The notes beneath the pieces are model-generated. The model searched no databases and was not told the origin of the DNA. It saw only the letters and a program-made list of their open reading frames with translations. From Acidobacteriota bacterium (lineage in GTDB: Bacteria; Acidobacteriota; Vicinamibacteria; Fen-336), in NCBI GenBank assembly GCA_011526565.1, contig WYBL01000082.1, positions 84,477-148,476 of the forward strand: a stretch of DNA of 64,000 nt, read 5' to 3'. This document shows, piece after piece, positions 7,108-15,669 of this stretch. A program made the translations under genes and the position numbers. Every line of letters starts with the position of its first letter. Position 1 is the stretch's first letter.

Positions 7108-8415
7108 TCAGGCGCGCAGCCTGCCCCGGAACGCGTTCGGGCCTGCGGAGGTGATCTCCACGTCCTGTTCAGTTCCGACCCAGTCAGCGGGACCGTCGAG
7201 GTGGACCAGGCGGAAATGCATCGTCCTGCCCGACACCCTTCCCGGGCTATCGACGGTGTCGATGAGCACCCGCTCGACCTGGCCGATCCGGGCTCGGTTG
7301 CGATCCTCCTGATAGCGCTGCTGCATCCGCTGAAGCGCGTGGAGTCGCCGACGCTTCGTGTCCTCGGGAACGTCGTCCTCATGCCGGAAGGCGGTGGTGC
7401 CTGGGCGAGGCGAGTACATGAACGAGAAGATCGACTCGAAGCCGACCTTCTCGACGAGCCGAAGCGTGTGTTCGAACTCGTCCTCGGTCTCGCCGGGGTA
7501 GCCCACGATCACGTCCGTCGACAGCGCCAGATCGGGACGACGATCCCTGAGCAACCTGACCTTGTCCAGGTACTCGTCTGGCGTGTAACCCCGTCGCATG
7601 TCGGCCAGGACTCGAGGCGCACCGGACTGAACGGGCAGATGCAGGTACCCTCCGAGCTTGGGCAGATCGCGGAACGCCCGGGCCAGCCCTTCGTCCACAT
7701 GCTCGGGGTGCGACGTCGTGAACCGCAGGCGGCGCAGTCCCCCGATACCGTGCACCCGCTCGAGAAGGTCGGCGAATCCGATCCCGCCGTACCTGTATGC
7801 GTTCACGGTTTGGCCGAGGAGCATCACCTCGCAGAAGCCCTCCTCCACCACGTGGCGGACTTCGGCCTCGATTTCTTCAGGGGTTCGGTTGACTTCCGGC
7901 CCGCGGGTCCGGGGCACCACGCAGAACGAGCAGACGTGATTGCAGCCTTCCATCACGGTGACGAACGCCCTCACGGGGTTCGAGTGGACGACGTCGCGGG
8001 CCTCGACGGCGAAGGCGTTCGCCTTTCGATCCAGTTCGAGCACCGGGCCCCCGCCCTCCTGACGTGAGCGCTCGAGGAGTTCGGGCAACGCGGTCAGGTT
8101 GTGCGTGCCGATCACCACGTCGACACCCGGGGCGCGCTCCAGAATCTCCTTCCCCTGGAGCTGGGCCACGCACCCTCCGACGGCTACCCGGAGCGCCTTG
8201 CGCTCCTTCTTCAGGCGTCGCAAGCGACCCACGGAGTGATAGAGCTTCTCCGCGGCCTTCTCGCGAACGGCGCAGGTGTTGACGAAGACGACGTCCGCGT
8301 CTTCTGCCCTGACGGCCTCGGCGTACCCCTCGCGGCGGAGCAGCCCCGCCACTTTCTCGGAGTCGTTGACGTTCATCTGGCAGCCGAACGTCTCGATGAA
8401 GTAGCGCTGGCTCAT
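7108..8415 (-). CDS. miaB: tRNA-2-methylthio-N6-dimethylallyladenosine synthase
   Basis: A 435-residue radical-SAM methylthiotransferase that converts i6A37 to ms2i6A37 in tRNAs reading UNN codons. All three modules are present: an N-terminal UPF0004 domain with cluster cysteines Cys12, Cys48 and Cys82; a radical-SAM core with CNHVCSFC (Cys158, Cys162, Cys165); and a C-terminal TRAM domain from about residue 370. MEGCNHVCSFCVVPRTRG is the MiaB rather than MtaB/RimO pattern. It begins 48 bp after recN on the same strand, so the two may be cotranscribed, and it ends just before the palindrome region. Confidence 0.95.
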   Translation of the reverse strand: MSQRYFIETFGCQMNVNDSEKVAGLLRREGYAEAVRAEDADVVFVNTCAVREKAAEKLYHSVGRLRRLKKERKALRVAVGGCVAQLQGKEILERAPGVDVVIGTHNLTALPELLERSRQEGGGPVLELDRKANAFAVEARDVVHSNPVRAFVTVMEGCNHVCSFCVVPRTRGPEVNRTPEEIEAEVRHVVEEGFCEVMLLGQTVNAYRYGGIGFADLLERVHGIGGLRRLRFTTSHPEHVDEGLARAFRDLPKLGGYLHLPVQSGAPRVLADMRRGYTPDEYLDKVRLLRDRRPDLALSTDVIVGYPGETEDEFEHTLRLVEKVGFESIFSFMYSPRPGTTAFRHEDDVPEDTKRRRLHALQRMQQRYQEDRNRARIGQVERVLIDTVDSPGRVSGRTMHFRLVHLDGPADWVGTEQDVEITSAGPNAFRGRLRA

Positions 8416-8463
8416 CCGGCCGAGTCTCCGCGGAAAAATTCAGTACTCATCAAAAGGTACGAG

Positions 8464-10131
8464 TCACTCCGCGACGGCTTCGACCAGTTCGCGGGCGTGC
8501 CGACGGGCGGCCTCGGTGACTTTCTCGCCGGCCAGCATGCGGGCCAGTTCGTCGACCCGGGAGGCGCCCTCGACGCGGCGAACCTGGGTGAACGTGCGGC
8601 CAGACCGGGTTTCCTTGCTGACGCTGAGGTGGGTGTGGGCCTGGGCGGCGATCGGTGCGAGATGGGTGACGCACAGCACCTGATGACGCTGTGCCATCGC
8701 CCGCAGGCGTCTGCCGACCACTTCCGCGACTCGCCCCCCGATGCCAGCGTCGATCTCGTCGAAAACCAGTGTGTGGCCCTGCTCGCGGATCGCGGCGGAC
8801 TTCAGGGCGAGGAGGAGTCGGGACAACTCGCCGCCCGAGGCGATCTTCGCCAGGGGGCGCAGGTCTTCGCCGACGTTGGGCGCGATGAAGAACTCGGCCC
8901 GCTCGAGCCCGTGCTCGCCGGCCGTGGCCAGATCGTCGCCCGCGACCGCGAACCGGACCTCGAAGCGGGTCCCCTCCAGTGCGAGTTCGCGCAGCCCCTT
9001 CTGCATCCGGCGCTCGAGGTCGGTGGCCGCCGCACGGCGTCGGCCCGAGAGGTCGCGCCCGAGTTCGACGAAGCGACCGCGCGCCTCCGCTGCCTCGGCC
9101 GCCAGCTGCTCGCGGCGGGCCTCGGGGGCGTCGAGCTGCTGCAGTTCCCGCCGGGCGTTCTCCGCGAAGGCCAGCACCTCGTCGGCCGTGGCCCCGTACT
9201 TGCGGCGCAGCCGTTCGATCGTCGCGAGTCGCGACTCGATGGCGTCGAGCCGGCCCGGCGCCACCTGGAGGTCGTCGCGGAAGTCGCGCAATCCGTAGGC
9301 CAGGTCCTCGAGGGCCGAGGTCACGCCGACTCGCGCCTCGAGCGCCGATCCGAAGCGGGGCTCGAGCGCGGCGAGGTCCTCCACCTTGCGGTAGATCTGG
9401 CGCAGACGCGACAGCACGGCCGCATCGTCGTCGTAGAGGGCTTCGTAGGCCTCCGCGCACAGCACCGCCAACCGATCGGCGTTGGCCACGACGGCCTTCT
9501 CGCGTTCGAGGGCCAGGTCCTCGCCCGGCTGGAGCTGGCCGCGCTCGATCTCGGCGAGCTGCTGCGCCAGGCTCTCGCGCCGGCGCTCGAGCTCGCGCCT
9601 GTCGCGCTCGAACGCCGCGCGGTCGCTCTCGGCCCGCTGCCAGCGCTGCCACGCCTGGGCGACCTCGCCCGCAAGCGCTTCCAGGTCACCGTGCTGGTCG
9701 AGCAGCGGAAGGTGCGACTCGGGATCGAGCAGCCCCTGGGGCTCGTGCTGGCCGTGAATGGCGGCGACCCGCGGCGCCAGCTCGCGGAGCAGGGCCACCG
9801 GCACGAGCGCCCCGTTGATGGTCGCCCGGCCCCTGCCGGACGACTGGATCTCGCGGCGCAGGATCACTTCAGTCCCGTCCGCGTCGATGCCGTGATCCTG
9901 CAGCCAGGTCGCCGCGGCGGGCAGGTCGACGATCGCCTCCACCGCGGCCCGGTTCTCGCCCGTCCGGATCAGGTCCCCGCCGCCGCGCCCCCCGAGCACG
10001 AGCCCGAGTGCGTCGAGCAGGATCGACTTGCCCGCCCCCGTTTCACCCGACAACACCGTGAGCCCCGGCCCGAGCTCGAGCTCGACGCCGGAAGCAAGGG
10101 CGATGTTGTTGATCCGCAGGAACTTGATCAC
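8464..10131 (-). CDS. recN: DNA repair protein RecN
   Basis: An SMC-like ATPase of 555 residues acting early in double-strand break repair. Walker A GETGAGKS lies at residues 29-36, the middle ~300 residues are two long coiled-coil arms rich in Arg/Glu/Ala, and the C-terminal lobe has the ABC signature SGGELSRLLLAL and Walker B TLVFDEIDAGIGG. The GTG at 10131 is preferred: GAGG lies 8 nt upstream and the protein starts with the family pattern IKFLRINNIALA. A TTG at 10170 would add 13 unrelated residues. It is divergent from tolQ and followed by miaB. Confidence 0.94.
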   Translation of the reverse strand: MIKFLRINNIALASGVELELGPGLTVLSGETGAGKSILLDALGLVLGGRGGGDLIRTGENRAAVEAIVDLPAAATWLQDHGIDADGTEVILRREIQSSGRGRATINGALVPVALLRELAPRVAAIHGQHEPQGLLDPESHLPLLDQHGDLEALAGEVAQAWQRWQRAESDRAAFERDRRELERRRESLAQQLAEIERGQLQPGEDLALEREKAVVANADRLAVLCAEAYEALYDDDAAVLSRLRQIYRKVEDLAALEPRFGSALEARVGVTSALEDLAYGLRDFRDDLQVAPGRLDAIESRLATIERLRRKYGATADEVLAFAENARRELQQLDAPEARREQLAAEAAEARGRFVELGRDLSGRRRAAATDLERRMQKGLRELALEGTRFEVRFAVAGDDLATAGEHGLERAEFFIAPNVGEDLRPLAKIASGGELSRLLLALKSAAIREQGHTLVFDEIDAGIGGRVAEVVGRRLRAMAQRHQVLCVTHLAPIAAQAHTHLSVSKETRSGRTFTQVRRVEGASRVDELARMLAGEKVTEAARRHARELVEAVAE

Positions 10132-10173
10132 GATCGCGCCCTCGCACGATTCGCGGCACCATCGACGCAAGTC

Positions 10174-10201
10174 ATTGCATTAAAAGAACTTATGGATTCA
10201 A
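10174..10201 (-). promoter_or_regulatory. candidate recN promoter
   Basis: In an AT-rich patch between recN and tolQ, the minus strand carries TTGAAT (10201-10196) and TGCAAT (10179-10174) separated by 16 bp. Both match 4 of 6 consensus positions. No LexA-type box was recognised. Confidence 0.3.
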
Positions 10202-10230
10202 TGGCCGACAGGCCCCGGGTTGCGTGACCG

Positions 10231-10259
10231 TTGACACCCCCTAGGGCTTGTGGCATCCT
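10231..10259 (+). promoter_or_regulatory. candidate tolQ promoter with perfect -35
   Basis: TTGACA at 10231-10236 matches the -35 consensus exactly, with CATCCT at 10254-10259 seventeen bp later. The -10 is weak but keeps the key A and final T. The start point would fall near 10266, shortly before the tolQ ribosome site. The TTG within this -35 is the first in-frame start codon, but is better read as promoter. Confidence 0.45.
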
Positions 10260-10281
10260 CCGACGGCAGCGCAATTTAGAG

Positions 10282-11013
10282 GTGATCACCCTGCTTTCTT
10301 CCACCCTGTTGGCCCAGGCGGGCGGCACGGCGTTTTCCGGGGGCGTTTTCGGCCTGATCCGGGACAGCGGGCCCGTCGCGATCGCGGTCCTGCTGACGCT
10401 CCTGTTGTTCTCCTTCGTCTCGTGGGCGATCATCGTCTACAAGGGCCTCGCGCTCCGCCAAGCCTACCAGCACTCCGAAACCTTCCTCGAGATCTTCCGC
10501 AAGAGCGCCAAGTTCTCCGAGGTGCACTCCGTCTGCGTCCAGCTCAAGGCCAGCCCGCTGGTCGGCGTGTTCCAGGCCGGCTACCAGGAGGTCAACCAGC
10601 AGGTCCGCGCCGGCCAGGCCCCGGCAGCGGCGGCGCAGCGACCGGTCGTGAAGAGCCTCGAGTCGCTGACCCGCGCGCTGATCCGGGCGGCCACCGCCGA
10701 GACCACGCGGCTCGAGCGGCGCCTGAGTTTCCTCGCGACCACTGCCGCCGTGTGTCCGTTCGTCGGCCTGTTCGGCACGACGTGGGGCATCATGAACGCC
10801 TTCGCCGACATCGGACTGCAGGGCTCGGCGAACCTCGCGGTGGTCGCCCCGGGCATCTCCGAGGCACTGATCACGACGGCCACGGGCCTCGCGGCGGCGA
10901 TCCCCGCCGCCGTCGCCTACAACTACTTCGCCAGCCGCGTCCGGGTCCTGACCGCGATGGTCGACGACTTCGCGCTCGAGTTCCTCAACATCGTCGAGCG
11001 GAACTTCACGTAG
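10282..11013 (+). CDS. tolQ: TolQ proton channel subunit
   Basis: The inner-membrane stator subunit of the Tol-Pal motor, which uses the proton gradient through TolQ-TolR to energise TolA for outer-membrane constriction. Three transmembrane helices are visible: near GPVAIAVLLTLLLFSFVSWA, near LATTAAVCPFVGLFGTTWG, and ALITTATGLAAAIPAAVAYNYF. The central GLFGTTWGIMNAF motif is diagnostic of TolQ/ExbB. The exact start is uncertain: an SD-like AGAGGTGATC (10278-10287) includes the GTG used here and would be better spaced for a CTG at 10291. The stop directly abuts the tolR GTG. Confidence 0.9.
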   Translation: MITLLSSTLLAQAGGTAFSGGVFGLIRDSGPVAIAVLLTLLLFSFVSWAIIVYKGLALRQAYQHSETFLEIFRKSAKFSEVHSVCVQLKASPLVGVFQAGYQEVNQQVRAGQAPAAAAQRPVVKSLESLTRALIRAATAETTRLERRLSFLATTAAVCPFVGLFGTTWGIMNAFADIGLQGSANLAVVAPGISEALITTATGLAAAIPAAVAYNYFASRVRVLTAMVDDFALEFLNIVERNFT

Positions 11014-11487
11014 GTGGCGATCGGGACGGGCGGCGGAGGCGGCGGCGGGCGCGCGGGGGCGCTCTACTCCGGGTTCCGCTCCAAGCGCGGCCTGACCCAG
11101 TTGGGCGAGATCAACATCACGCCGCTGGTCGACGTGGTGCTGGTGCTGCTGCTCGTCTTCATGGTGACGGCCCCGATGATGAGCCGCGGCATCGACGTCT
11201 CGCTGCCCGTCGCAGGCCTCAAGGACCCGCAGCCGGAGGACCGCATCACCGTGTCGATCAACGCCGAGGGCCGGGTCTATCTCGGCGACCGCCCGATCGT
11301 GCTCGAGCTCCTCGAGGACGAGTTGCGCGGGCGCATGCAGGGCGTCGGCCAGCGCATCGCCTACCTGCGCGCCGACGAGCGCCTCGCTTACGGCCGCGTG
11401 ATCGAGGTGGTCGACCGGATGAAGCGCGCGGGCGTCGAAAGCATCGGGTTCGTGTACGAGTTGCCGGAGGAGAAGGCCAGCCGGTGA
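11014..11487 (+). CDS. tolR: TolR biopolymer transport protein
   Basis: A 157-residue ExbD/TolR protein. A short cytoplasmic N-terminus with an unusual seven-glycine run precedes the single transmembrane helix starting at INITPLVDVVLVLLLVFMV, where the Asp of LVDVVL is the conserved proton-carrying residue. A periplasmic domain follows (about 60-150). It starts at GTG immediately after the tolQ stop with no gap, and its stop overlaps the start of the TonB/TolA-like gene as GTGA, so production of the motor subunits is likely coupled. Confidence 0.92.
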   Translation: MAIGTGGGGGGGRAGALYSGFRSKRGLTQLGEINITPLVDVVLVLLLVFMVTAPMMSRGIDVSLPVAGLKDPQPEDRITVSINAEGRVYLGDRPIVLELLEDELRGRMQGVGQRIAYLRADERLAYGRVIEVVDRMKRAGVESIGFVYELPEEKASR

Positions 11488-12293
11488 AGGACGCCGTCGA
11501 CAGCGTGATCGCCGAGCGCGCGCGACTCGACCGGGGTTTCCCGGCGGGCGTCGTGGTGTCCGTGGCCGGCCACCTGCTCCTGGCGGGCGTCGCCTTCGCG
11601 CTGCCGATCCTGATGCCGGCCAAGCCGAAACTGCAGGTGGCGGTGGGCATCGTGGTGCCGATCCCGCGCGGCGGCGGGGGCAGCCCGACGGCCGGCGAGC
11701 CGGATGCCGGGGTCCAGCAGCCGCAACCGCCGGTCACCCAGCCGCCTGCGCCCGAGCCGCCGAAGCCGGAGCCGCCCAAGGTCGTCAAGCCGCCGAAGGA
11801 GGAGCCGCGCAAGGGCCTCGCCGACCCGAAGGCCGACAAGAAGAAGAGCCGGGCGAAGAAGCCCGAGCCGCGACGCCCGGTCGCGTCGAACACCTCGAAG
11901 GCCACGACGTCGAAGAAGCCCGCCGGCACCGGCGCCGCGACGCAGAGCCCGGCGAGCGCGACGCCAGGCGTCGGGCTCGGCCCCGTCGGCCCGGGCCTGC
12001 CCGGCGGCACGGCGCAGACCGGCGACTGGTACCTCGCCAGCGTCCAGCAGAAGGTCTGGATGATCTGGAACCAGCAGATCCGCACGGGCGCCTACCCGCC
12101 GGTGACCGTGCGCTTCACCATCCTCGCCGACGGCAACGTGACCGGCGTCGAGGTCGTCCAGTCGAGCGGCCAGTACATGCTCGACCAGGCCGCGCAGCGG
12201 GCGATCCTCACCGCTGCGCCTTTCCAGCCGCTGCCCAGGAGCTATGACACGAAGGCCTTCACTCTCCAGGCCGTCTTCCAGCCGGTCGGCTAG
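11484..12293 (+). CDS. tolA: TolA/TonB-like energy-transducing protein
   Basis: A 269-residue bitopic protein. The N-terminal helix is at about 20-40 (VVVSVAGHLLLAGVAFAL), followed by a Pro/Lys/Glu-rich periplasmic linker from about 60 to 165 with PPKPEPPK-like repeats, and a C-terminal TonB-type domain (about 178-269; QQKVWMIWNQQI, VRFTILADGNVTGVEVVQSSG). Position between tolR and tolB argues for TolA function, although the C-terminal fold reads as TonB-like. The GTG start overlaps the tolR stop, and the 3' end overlaps the tolB start by 50 bp. Confidence 0.85.
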   Translation: MKDAVDSVIAERARLDRGFPAGVVVSVAGHLLLAGVAFALPILMPAKPKLQVAVGIVVPIPRGGGGSPTAGEPDAGVQQPQPPVTQPPAPEPPKPEPPKVVKPPKEEPRKGLADPKADKKKSRAKKPEPRRPVASNTSKATTSKKPAGTGAATQSPASATPGVGLGPVGPGLPGGTAQTGDWYLASVQQKVWMIWNQQIRTGAYPPVTVRFTILADGNVTGVEVVQSSGQYMLDQAAQRAILTAAPFQPLPRSYDTKAFTLQAVFQPVG

Positions 12294-13635
12294 GTCGCTC
12301 GCGGCCGCGCTCGGGTCCGGGCTCGGCCTGCTCGGCGTCGCGATGGCGGTGTCGCCGGCGCTGGCAGCGCCCCAGGCCCCCCCGGCAGGAACGCCGACCA
12401 TCGTCATCGGCGGCCCCCAGGCCCCCCGTGTCGCGATCGCCGACTGCGTGCCGCGCCGCGAGGACCCGGAGTTGCGCGCGGCCTGCGGCACGATCGGCCA
12501 GGTGCTGCGCGCCGACCTGCGCTTCGAGGGCCTGTTCCAGTTCGTGCCCGACAGCCTGCTGCGCGCGATCCCGCCCCTGAACCCGGACGCTCCGAACATG
12601 GAGGACTGGAAGTCGATCGGGGCCGGGGTGCTGGTGGTGACCCGCGTCGACGGCTCGGCCGCGGAACTTTCCGTCGATCTGCGCGTGTTCTTCGTGGAGA
12701 GCGGGCAGGTGATGCTGGCGAAGCGCTACGCCGGCCCGGCGAAGAACCCGCGCGTGTTCGCCCACCAGGCCTCGGACGACATCGTGGCGCTGACCCAGAA
12801 CCGAGGGGTCGCCCGCACCAGGATCGCCTTCTCCTCCGACCGCGACGCCAGCCGCGAGCGTCGCTCGAAGGAGATCTACATCATGGACTACGACGGCCAC
12901 AACCCGCGCCGGGTGACCGTCAACAACTCTCTCAACATCCTGCCGGCCTGGTCCCCGGACGGCCAGGCGCTGGCCTACGTCTCCTACCGCCAGGGCCGGC
13001 CGCTCGTCTTCCTGTCGCGCATCTACCAGGGCACGAACACGCCGAACCTGACCGGCGAGAACGAGTCGAGCCAGGCCTTCGCGCCGACGTTCAGCCCCGA
13101 CGGGAGCCGCATCGCGTGGGCCAGCAACCGCAGCGGCAACATGGAGGTGTGGGTCGCCAACGCCGACGGCTCGGGCGCCCACGCCGTCACCCGCAGCGCG
13201 GCCTCGGACACGGCTCCCACCTGGAGCCCGACCGGGCGCGAGATCGCGTTCACGTCGAACCGGGGCGGGACGCCGCAGATCTACGTCATGGACGCCGAGG
13301 GCCTCAACGTGCGGCGGCTGTCGACCGTCGGCAACTACAACGACGCGCCCGCCTGGAACCCCGCTCGTCAGTTCCTCGAGGTGGCCTTCACGTCGCGGCT
13401 CGACGGCCAGTTCCAGATCGCGATCGTCGACCTCGCCACGGGCCAGACCCGCCAGATCACCGAGAACCGCGGCTCCTGCGAGTACCCGACATGGGCGCCG
13501 TCGGGCCGCCATCTCGCCTTCTCCTGCCAGCGCGGCGGCACGTGGCAGATTCACGTCGCGGACCGCGAGGGGCGCACCGTGCAACCGCTTCAGGCCGGGC
13601 CGGGCAACAACGTCCAGCCCGACTGGAGCAACTGA
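12244..13635 (+). CDS. tolB: TolB periplasmic beta-propeller protein
   Basis: A 463-residue secreted protein. A long signal peptide ends near residue 42 (SPALAAPQ). An N-terminal alpha/beta domain (about 50-180, PRVAIADC, GQVLRADLRFEGLF) precedes a propeller built from WD40-like PD40 repeats with the recurring PxWSPDGxxLAY / PTFSPDGSRIAW / PTWSPTGREIAF signatures between about 215 and 460. TolB binds Pal and outer-membrane proteins and completes the Tol-Pal system. The ATG lies inside the end of tolA, a 50-bp overlap. Length is close to the family norm. Confidence 0.93.
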   Translation: MTRRPSLSRPSSSRSARSLAAALGSGLGLLGVAMAVSPALAAPQAPPAGTPTIVIGGPQAPRVAIADCVPRREDPELRAACGTIGQVLRADLRFEGLFQFVPDSLLRAIPPLNPDAPNMEDWKSIGAGVLVVTRVDGSAAELSVDLRVFFVESGQVMLAKRYAGPAKNPRVFAHQASDDIVALTQNRGVARTRIAFSSDRDASRERRSKEIYIMDYDGHNPRRVTVNNSLNILPAWSPDGQALAYVSYRQGRPLVFLSRIYQGTNTPNLTGENESSQAFAPTFSPDGSRIAWASNRSGNMEVWVANADGSGAHAVTRSAASDTAPTWSPTGREIAFTSNRGGTPQIYVMDAEGLNVRRLSTVGNYNDAPAWNPARQFLEVAFTSRLDGQFQIAIVDLATGQTRQITENRGSCEYPTWAPSGRHLAFSCQRGGTWQIHVADREGRTVQPLQAGPGNNVQPDWSN

Positions 13636-13649
13636 GGAGCGAACTGCCG

Positions 13650-14228
13650 ATGCCCGTCCGACGTCTCCCCCTGCTCGCGGTCGCCGTCCTGGCCGCGCTC
13701 GCGATGGCCTGCGGCGGCAGCACGAAGCGACCGCCCGCGATCACCCAGGGCGCTCCCCCGCCGCCCGGGCCCGGCCCCGGCGACTACGGCGGCCCGCGGC
13801 CGCAGCCCGTCGACTCGGGTCCCGACGTCGTCCCCCTGGGCGGAGAGGGGCTCAGTTCCTCGGACTTCGACGTCTCGGGCGAAGACGGCGAGGGCGGCCC
13901 GCTCGCCGACGTGCTGTTCGGCTACGACCAGGCCGACCTGTCCGACGAGGCGCGCGCCCTGGTCGAGCGCCACGCCGTGTGGCTGCAGGCGCATCGCGAG
14001 GCCAAGGTGACGATCGAGGGCCACTGCGACGAGCGCGGCACGGTCGAGTACAACCTGGCGCTCGGCGAGTTGCGCGCGAAGGCCGTGCGCGACCTGCTGG
14101 TCAGCCTCGGGGTGGACGGATCGCGCCTCCGCGTCGTCTCCTACGGCAAGGAACGTCCCCTCGACCCGGGGAACAACGAGAGCGCCTGGGCGCGCAACCG
14201 GCGGGCCCACCTGGCCGTCCGGCGCTGA
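13650..14228 (+). CDS. pal: peptidoglycan-associated lipoprotein Pal
   Basis: A 192-residue outer-membrane lipoprotein. The signal peptide ends in a lipobox with Cys21 (ALAMAC), followed by a Pro/Gly-rich low-complexity linker to about residue 80 and an OmpA-family peptidoglycan-binding domain. In that domain FGYDQADLSDEAR, TIEGHCDERGTVEYNLALGELRA and SYGKERP are textbook Pal. The ATG follows GAGGAG and lies 14 bp after the tolB stop. A longer upstream frame exists but has no signal peptide, so this start is firm. Confidence 0.95.
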   Translation: MPVRRLPLLAVAVLAALAMACGGSTKRPPAITQGAPPPPGPGPGDYGGPRPQPVDSGPDVVPLGGEGLSSSDFDVSGEDGEGGPLADVLFGYDQADLSDEARALVERHAVWLQAHREAKVTIEGHCDERGTVEYNLALGELRAKAVRDLLVSLGVDGSRLRVVSYGKERPLDPGNNESAWARNRRAHLAVRR

Positions 14229-14320
14229 CCCCAGACCCGGGCCCGGACCTGCCGCGGCCCGCCGGCTTCTTATCCTTGCGCCGCATGAACGACGCGGCGC
14301 GCCCGATCGAGGAGGTTCCC

Positions 14321-15091
14321 GTGATCCGTCGCACCGTCGGCGTCGTCCTGCTGGCCGCGCTGTGGGCCTGGCCCGCGCTGGCCCAGAAGCAGGAGGTCCA
14401 GCGCCTGCAGGTCCAGGTGGCCACGCTCCAGGTCCAGATCTCCGACCTGCTCCGCCTCGGTCAGGAGAACCAGCGCGAGATCAAGCGCCTCAACGAGGCG
14501 CTGGCCGAGCAGACCCAGCTCGTGCGCAAGCTGGTCCAGGACCAGCGCCTGCAGATGGAGGCGCTGCAGACGGCGACCCGCGAGAACGGCGAGCGCCTCG
14601 CGGAGCTCTCCGAGCGGGTCCAGGGCGCCGCCCTGCCTCCCGTCGGCTACGCGCCCGCAGCGTCGGCGAGCCCTGGTGAAGCGCCGGCTCCCGGCGTACC
14701 GCCCGCGGCGGCCGCACCGCCCCCGCGCGAGCTGTACACGCAGGCCTACGCCGACTACGCGCGCGGCAACTACGACCTGGCGATCCAGGGCTTCCAGGAG
14801 TACCTGCGCAACTACGCGGGCACGGACTTCGCCGACAACGCGCAGTACTGGATCGGCGAGTGCCTCTACGGCAAGCTCAAGTACGAAGAGGCGATCGAGG
14901 CGTGGAACGTGCTGCTCCGCGACTACGCCGCCAGCGACAAGCTGCCCGACGCGCGGGTCAAGAAGGGCATGGCCCTCGAGAAGCTCGGCCGGCGCTCGCA
15001 GGCGCAGCTCGAGTACCGCTTCGTCGTCGAGCGCTTCCCCAATTCCCCGGCCGCGCGCATCGCGCGCGAGAAGCTCAACCCCCAGCAGTAA
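14321..15091 (+). CDS. cpoB: CpoB/YbgF-type TPR cell-division coordinator
   Basis: A 256-residue periplasmic protein. It has a signal peptide (about 1-21, ending ALAQ), a coiled-coil segment (about 22-95; repeated RLQVQVATLQVQI-like heptads) matching the trimerising YbgF N-domain, an Ala/Pro linker, and a C-terminal TPR domain (about 135-256; ELYTQAYADYARGNYDLAI, NAQYWIGECLYGKLKYEEAI). The GTG at 14321 is preferred because GAGGAGG lies 6-7 nt upstream and the signal peptide then starts properly. An ATG at 14285 would extend it by 12 residues. It coordinates Tol-Pal with peptidoglycan synthesis. Confidence 0.9.
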   Translation: MIRRTVGVVLLAALWAWPALAQKQEVQRLQVQVATLQVQISDLLRLGQENQREIKRLNEALAEQTQLVRKLVQDQRLQMEALQTATRENGERLAELSERVQGAALPPVGYAPAASASPGEAPAPGVPPAAAAPPPRELYTQAYADYARGNYDLAIQGFQEYLRNYAGTDFADNAQYWIGECLYGKLKYEEAIEAWNVLLRDYAASDKLPDARVKKGMALEKLGRRSQAQLEYRFVVERFPNSPAARIAREKLNPQQ

Positions 15092-15112
15092 GGCTTTCGC
15101 GAAGGAGATCGC

Positions 15113-15553
15113 ATGGCCAGCGTCAACAAGGTGATCCTGATCGGCAACCTCGGGCGGGACCCCGAGATCCGCTACACCCAGGGCGGCGAGCCGATCGCCA
15201 ACTTCTCGCTCGCCACCAGCGAGCGCTGGACCGACCGACAGGGCCAGAAGCAGGAGAAGACCCAGTGGCACCGGGTGGAGGTCTTCGGCAAGACCGCCCA
15301 GATCGTCAAGGACTACCTGTCGAAGGGCCGCCCCGTCTACATCGAGGGCAGCATCAACTACGACGAGTGGACGGACAAGGACGGCAACAAGCGCAACACG
15401 ACCCGCATCCGCGTCTCCGGCCCCGGCTCGCGGCTGGTGCTGCTCGGATCGCGCGGTGACGGCGGCGGAGGCGCGCGCTCGAGCGGCCCCGACGAGGGCC
15501 CGCCGACGGGCAGCGACGACTTCGTGCCCGGCGACGAGGACGTTCCGTTCTAG
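15113..15553 (+). CDS. ssb: single-stranded DNA-binding protein
   Basis: A 146-residue SSB with the OB fold at residues 1-108 (NKVILIGNLGRDPEIRYT, TQWHRVEVFGKTAQIV), a Gly/Ser-rich linker and the acidic protein-interaction tip ending DEDVPF. An AAGGAGAT ribosome site lies just upstream of the ATG. It follows cpoB by 21 bp and is followed with little gap by the type III PKS, so ssb may share a transcript with both, an unusual company for a replication gene. Confidence 0.95.
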   Translation: MASVNKVILIGNLGRDPEIRYTQGGEPIANFSLATSERWTDRQGQKQEKTQWHRVEVFGKTAQIVKDYLSKGRPVYIEGSINYDEWTDKDGNKRNTTRIRVSGPGSRLVLLGSRGDGGGGARSSGPDEGPPTGSDDFVPGDEDVPF

Positions 15554-15669
15554 CCGCCGACTCCGTCCCGGAGCCCGCCGCGGGCCTGCTCTCGCTGGCC
15601 CGCTGGCGGGCTCCGCACGTCTGCACTCAGGCCGAGGTCGCGGCCCGGGTCGAGGCCTGGCTGTCCGAA

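Noticed and set aside
10231..10281. TTG at 10231 as the start of tolQ
   Set aside because: That TTG is part of a perfect TTGACA -35 hexamer and the extra 17 residues do not look like a TolQ N-terminus.
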